Assembly: GCA_013202595.1 (NCBI GenBank)
Contig: JABMPV010000480.1
Coordinates: 1-5,504, forward strand
Source: a bacterium
GTDB lineage: Bacteria > Actinomycetota > Acidimicrobiia > Spongiisociales > UBA11373
Direction: 5' to 3'
DNA: 5,504 nucleotides
Under the pieces are notes generated by a model that made no database searches, was not told where the DNA came from, and saw only the letters and a program-made list of their open reading frames with translations. A program made the position numbers and the translations under genes. This document shows, one piece after another, positions 3,760-5,504 of this stretch (within the stretch, counting starts at the first letter, position 1; every line of letters starts with the position of its first letter).

Positions 3760-5504
3760 GACCGTGATCAGCACGGTGTCGACCGCCTGGAGCGTCAGGC
3801 GATGGTCGGCGAACAGCTGCATCGCCGGATCGGCAGTTGTCGTGGTGCCGTCGCCGATCTTCACCGACCGCCCGTACAGGGCACCGACCAGCGACCCGCC
3901 CTTGCCGAGCTTCGCCTCATGGCCGTCGGAGATAAACGTGCCGACGTACGACCCGCGGGCACCGAGGTCGATCTTCCCGTCACCGACGAGCACAAGGACG
4001 TCGGACGGCCCGGCCGTACCGGTGATGCGCACGTCGCTCTCGTCGTAGAAGTGCACGTCGCCGGCGACCTCGATGACAATGGTCTCACCGGTATCGAGCG
4101 CCAGGTCGATACCGGTGCCCTTCTTCGTCTTCAGCGACTCGAAGCGGTAGACGCCCGGACCCAGTACCAGGGTGCCCTTGTAGACCTCGATATCGCCGTA
4201 GGTGCCTGCGGGCAGAGTCGTGGTACCGGTGGTCTTGAGGTCGTTCGTCCCGCCCGTGAAGTCCAGGTCGACCCAACGGATCTCCGGGAAATCGTAGGCG
4301 ATGGGCCCGATGGTGACGGGACCGGTCGTCGAGGAGGCGTCGACATCGGCATGGCGGTCGGCGTCGACGGTTCCGGCGACGGACGAGTTCTTGTCGACGT
4401 CCACGTCGTGTCCGGCGACGATCCGTCCGCCGATGGCGTCCCGGTCCTTCATGTCCACGTCGCCATGGACGCTGACGACGTCGCCGGTCACCGACACGTC
4501 GGACTGCAGCTTGACATCGTCGTTGCCGCCGATCGACCCGAAGACGTCGGCGCCCTTGCCGACTTCGGCGCTGTAGACGTTGCCGAACCCCGCGAACTTG
4601 AGGAACGAGTTCACCACGGTGACCGTGAAGGTGTCACAGACCGGATTGTGCGGCTCGTCGTCATCGACGATGCACACCGTGGCCTGGTAGATGCCGGGCT
4701 CGCGATAGCGGTGTGAGGCGTCCAGCGTGCCGTCGGCACCGGCGGGATCGCCGAGGGCGCCGTCGAACTCGGTCACCGTTACCACGTCCACCTCGGAGTA
4801 GTCACCCCAGTCGATGCCGGCAGTGTGTGTGTCCTCGGTGCCGCGATCGCCGAACACCGCGAGATTCAGCGACATCAGATCGTCTTCGAAGACGAAGTGA
4901 TCGGTGCCCGCATCGATGGTCGGCAGGACGTTGTCGATGCGGACGTCGTCGCTCTCTACATCGAACTCGGTGTCGTCGTCGGTGACGGTCACCGTCACCG
5001 TGTAGATGTCGAACACCGAGATCGTCGGGTTGTCGTCGCGATACTGATGGTCGATCACGAACGACCACTCGACGCCGATCACCTCACCGTCGACGATCAC
5101 GTCCTCGACGCCGGCGCTGATCAGCGCTCCATCGCCCGGCTCGGACGTGACGGCGCCGAGTGTCATCTCGACGGTGTCCAGCGAGGTCTCGTTGTCGTCG
5201 CCCCAATCGATGTCGATGACCCAGGCGTCACGCGTTCCCTCGTCGAAGAAGGAACCGGTGAGCCTGATGACCTCGTTCTCGGGTTGGCGTGGCAAACCGT
5301 CCCAGATGCCATCGAGGTCGGCGTCCTTGGGCGTCAGGTCGAACACGAGATCAGGGGTCACGTTGTCGACTCGAACCGTGTGGTTCGCCGTGCCTTCGCC
5401 GGTGTCGTCGTCGAACGTCCACACCGTCACCTGGTAGACGTTGGTGTCGGTGTCGGTCGGGTTGTCGTCGAGGTACTGATGCGTCGCCGAGAACAGTCTC
5501 GGAG
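2596..5504 (-). CDS. Large PKD-domain, beta-helix repeat protein (5'-truncated by window edge)
   Basis: The frame is open from the window edge to TGA at 2596-2598: 968 full codons, with the N-terminus outside. Numbering from the first full codon (5500-5502), residues 1-48 end a PKD-like domain (HQYLDDNP...VYQVTVWTFDDDTG). Residues 49-190 hold a second (DIDWGDDNE...YTVTVTVTDDD), with a calcium-type DADLDGIWD at 60-68. Two tandem copies of one module follow (197-581 and 582-968). Each has a PKD-like domain (IDWGD; a cysteine pair at 277/289 and 659/668), then a hydrophobic/Gly/Asp repeat resembling a bactofilin-type or other beta-helix (GDVVS, GDVIAG), then a segment with TTGTT, YGD, GVYRF or GIYRF, ETIV, DVLVLV, YVGTF and LVGALYGR. 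This last pattern recalls DUF3494 ice-binding or adhesin domains, but I cannot confirm homology. There is no LPXTG motif or C-terminal membrane helix; the tail is hydrophilic (ESGGASGPQPS). High Asp content, PKD domains and paired cysteines suggest an exported surface or matrix protein. Ligand unknown. Confidence 0.85.
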   Translation of the reverse strand, partial: PRLFSATHQYLDDNPTDTDTNVYQVTVWTFDDDTGEGTANHTVRVDNVTPDLVFDLTPKDADLDGIWDGLPRQPENEVIRLTGSFFDEGTRDAWVIDIDWGDDNETSLDTVEMTLGAVTSEPGDGALISAGVEDVIVDGEVIGVEWSFVIDHQYRDDNPTISVFDIYTVTVTVTDDDTEFDVESDDVRIDNVLPTIDAGTDHFVFEDDLMSLNLAVFGDRGTEDTHTAGIDWGDYSEVDVVTVTEFDGALGDPAGADGTLDASHRYREPGIYQATVCIVDDDEPHNPVCDTFTVTVVNSFLKFAGFGNVYSAEVGKGADVFGSIGGNDDVKLQSDVSVTGDVVSVHGDVDMKDRDAIGGRIVAGHDVDVDKNSSVAGTVDADRHADVDASSTTGPVTIGPIAYDFPEIRWVDLDFTGGTNDLKTTGTTTLPAGTYGDIEVYKGTLVLGPGVYRFESLKTKKGTGIDLALDTGETIVIEVAGDVHFYDESDVRITGTAGPSDVLVLVGDGKIDLGARGSYVGTFISDGHEAKLGKGGSLVGALYGRSVKIGDGTTTTADPAMQLFADHRLTLQAVDTVLITVDAGLDQFVFEDTPIDLDPAVFWNRDEPVDHSATIDWGDGTTPDLVTVTPLELAYNEPDGQIDGSHVYVEPGEYVVSVCVFSGTEPACQLDTFVVTVVPGFTWFATFADYGHTHIDKGAAIAGSVGGNNHVRLQDDSSVSGDVVSLEDDVDLHGGASVTGDVIAGRDADIHADATIGGDLDAARKAKVDGTIAGTVIVGDGAAAYPGVRWADIEFAGGELDLKTTGTTVLQPDIYGDVRVDGGTLVVSGGIYRFRSLRADANTVIEIHLAAGETIVFQVERDVDLGKGVEMRIVGSGSPDDVLVLVAESKVDLGENGTYVGTFVADDGDARLGRKATLVGALYGRGVHIDDGATLTLDPATWLYASQSIPNQYDTRNESGGASGPQPS
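3760..4914 (-). repeat. First copy of the 385-residue module
   Basis: This runs from DAGTDHFVFEDD (read from 4914) to VLITV, 1155 bp. Order: PKD-like domain with IDWGDYSE, beta-helix-like tract starting near GSIGGNDDVKL, then WVDLDF, NDLKTTGTTTLPAGTYGDI, GVYRFESL, DVLVLVGDGKIDLG, YVGTFISDG and LVGALYGRSV. The copies are clear in protein but diverged, so the duplication is old. Confidence 0.8.

Noticed and set aside
2551..4716. A 721-codon open frame on the + strand opposite the PKD protein gene
   Set aside because: It mirrors the real gene's codons (GAC read as GTC and back), giving a monotonous Asp/Val/Gly-rich product without recognisable domains. The minus strand has clear PKD repeats and a tandem module.
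5428..5430. GTG as start of the PKD protein
   Set aside because: It is an ordinary valine in the middle of a PKD strand (VYQVTVW). The frame stays open with PKD sequence to the window edge, so the start is outside.

Overview
The window is high-GC bacterial DNA. Strong G/C third positions, an apparently leaderless gene and actinobacterial-style IS110 and IS3 sequences suggest an actinomycete-type genome (Actinomycetota); nothing here fixes the genus.

Layout. (1) 53-530: a small SRPBCC-type (polyketide cyclase/START-like) gene on the + strand, probably leaderless. (2) 531-734: a short non-coding stretch with simple hairpins. (3) 735-2522: a nested mobile-element island. Its outer layer is a relic made of two different IS3-family transposase 3' ends facing away from each other, each with its terminal inverted repeat on the outside. 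A complete-looking IS110-family element (745-2106) sits inside the left terminal repeat. It carries a 354-codon DEDD transposase (TTG start at 1024) preceded by about 280 nt of structured non-coding DNA. (4) 2547-2579: a perfect 12-bp hairpin, the probable terminator of (5). (5) 2596-5504, minus strand: the 3' part of a gene for a very large, acidic, probably secreted protein with PKD-like domains and two tandem copies of a roughly 385-residue module. Its start lies outside the window.

Main result. The leader of the IS110 element folds by eye into a bridge-RNA-like structure with two internal loops. The first loop contains 818-827, which equals the left target flank 735-744 in 9 of 10 positions; the one difference is a G-U wobble. 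Its 3' side, 849-854, can pair with the core and right flank 2105-2110. The second loop contains 946-952, perfectly complementary to core plus left element end (743-749), and an AGAAGC also found at the right end (2096-2101). The guides, a CT core at both ends and the split IS3 repeat all support one reading: an RNA-guided IS110 recombinase that inserted into the terminus of another transposon. A consensus TTGACA at the extreme right end could form a bridge-RNA promoter when the element circularises.

The flanking genes (SRPBCC protein and PKD/beta-helix protein) show no functional link to the mobile island. All assignments are by eye; no database or folding program was used.
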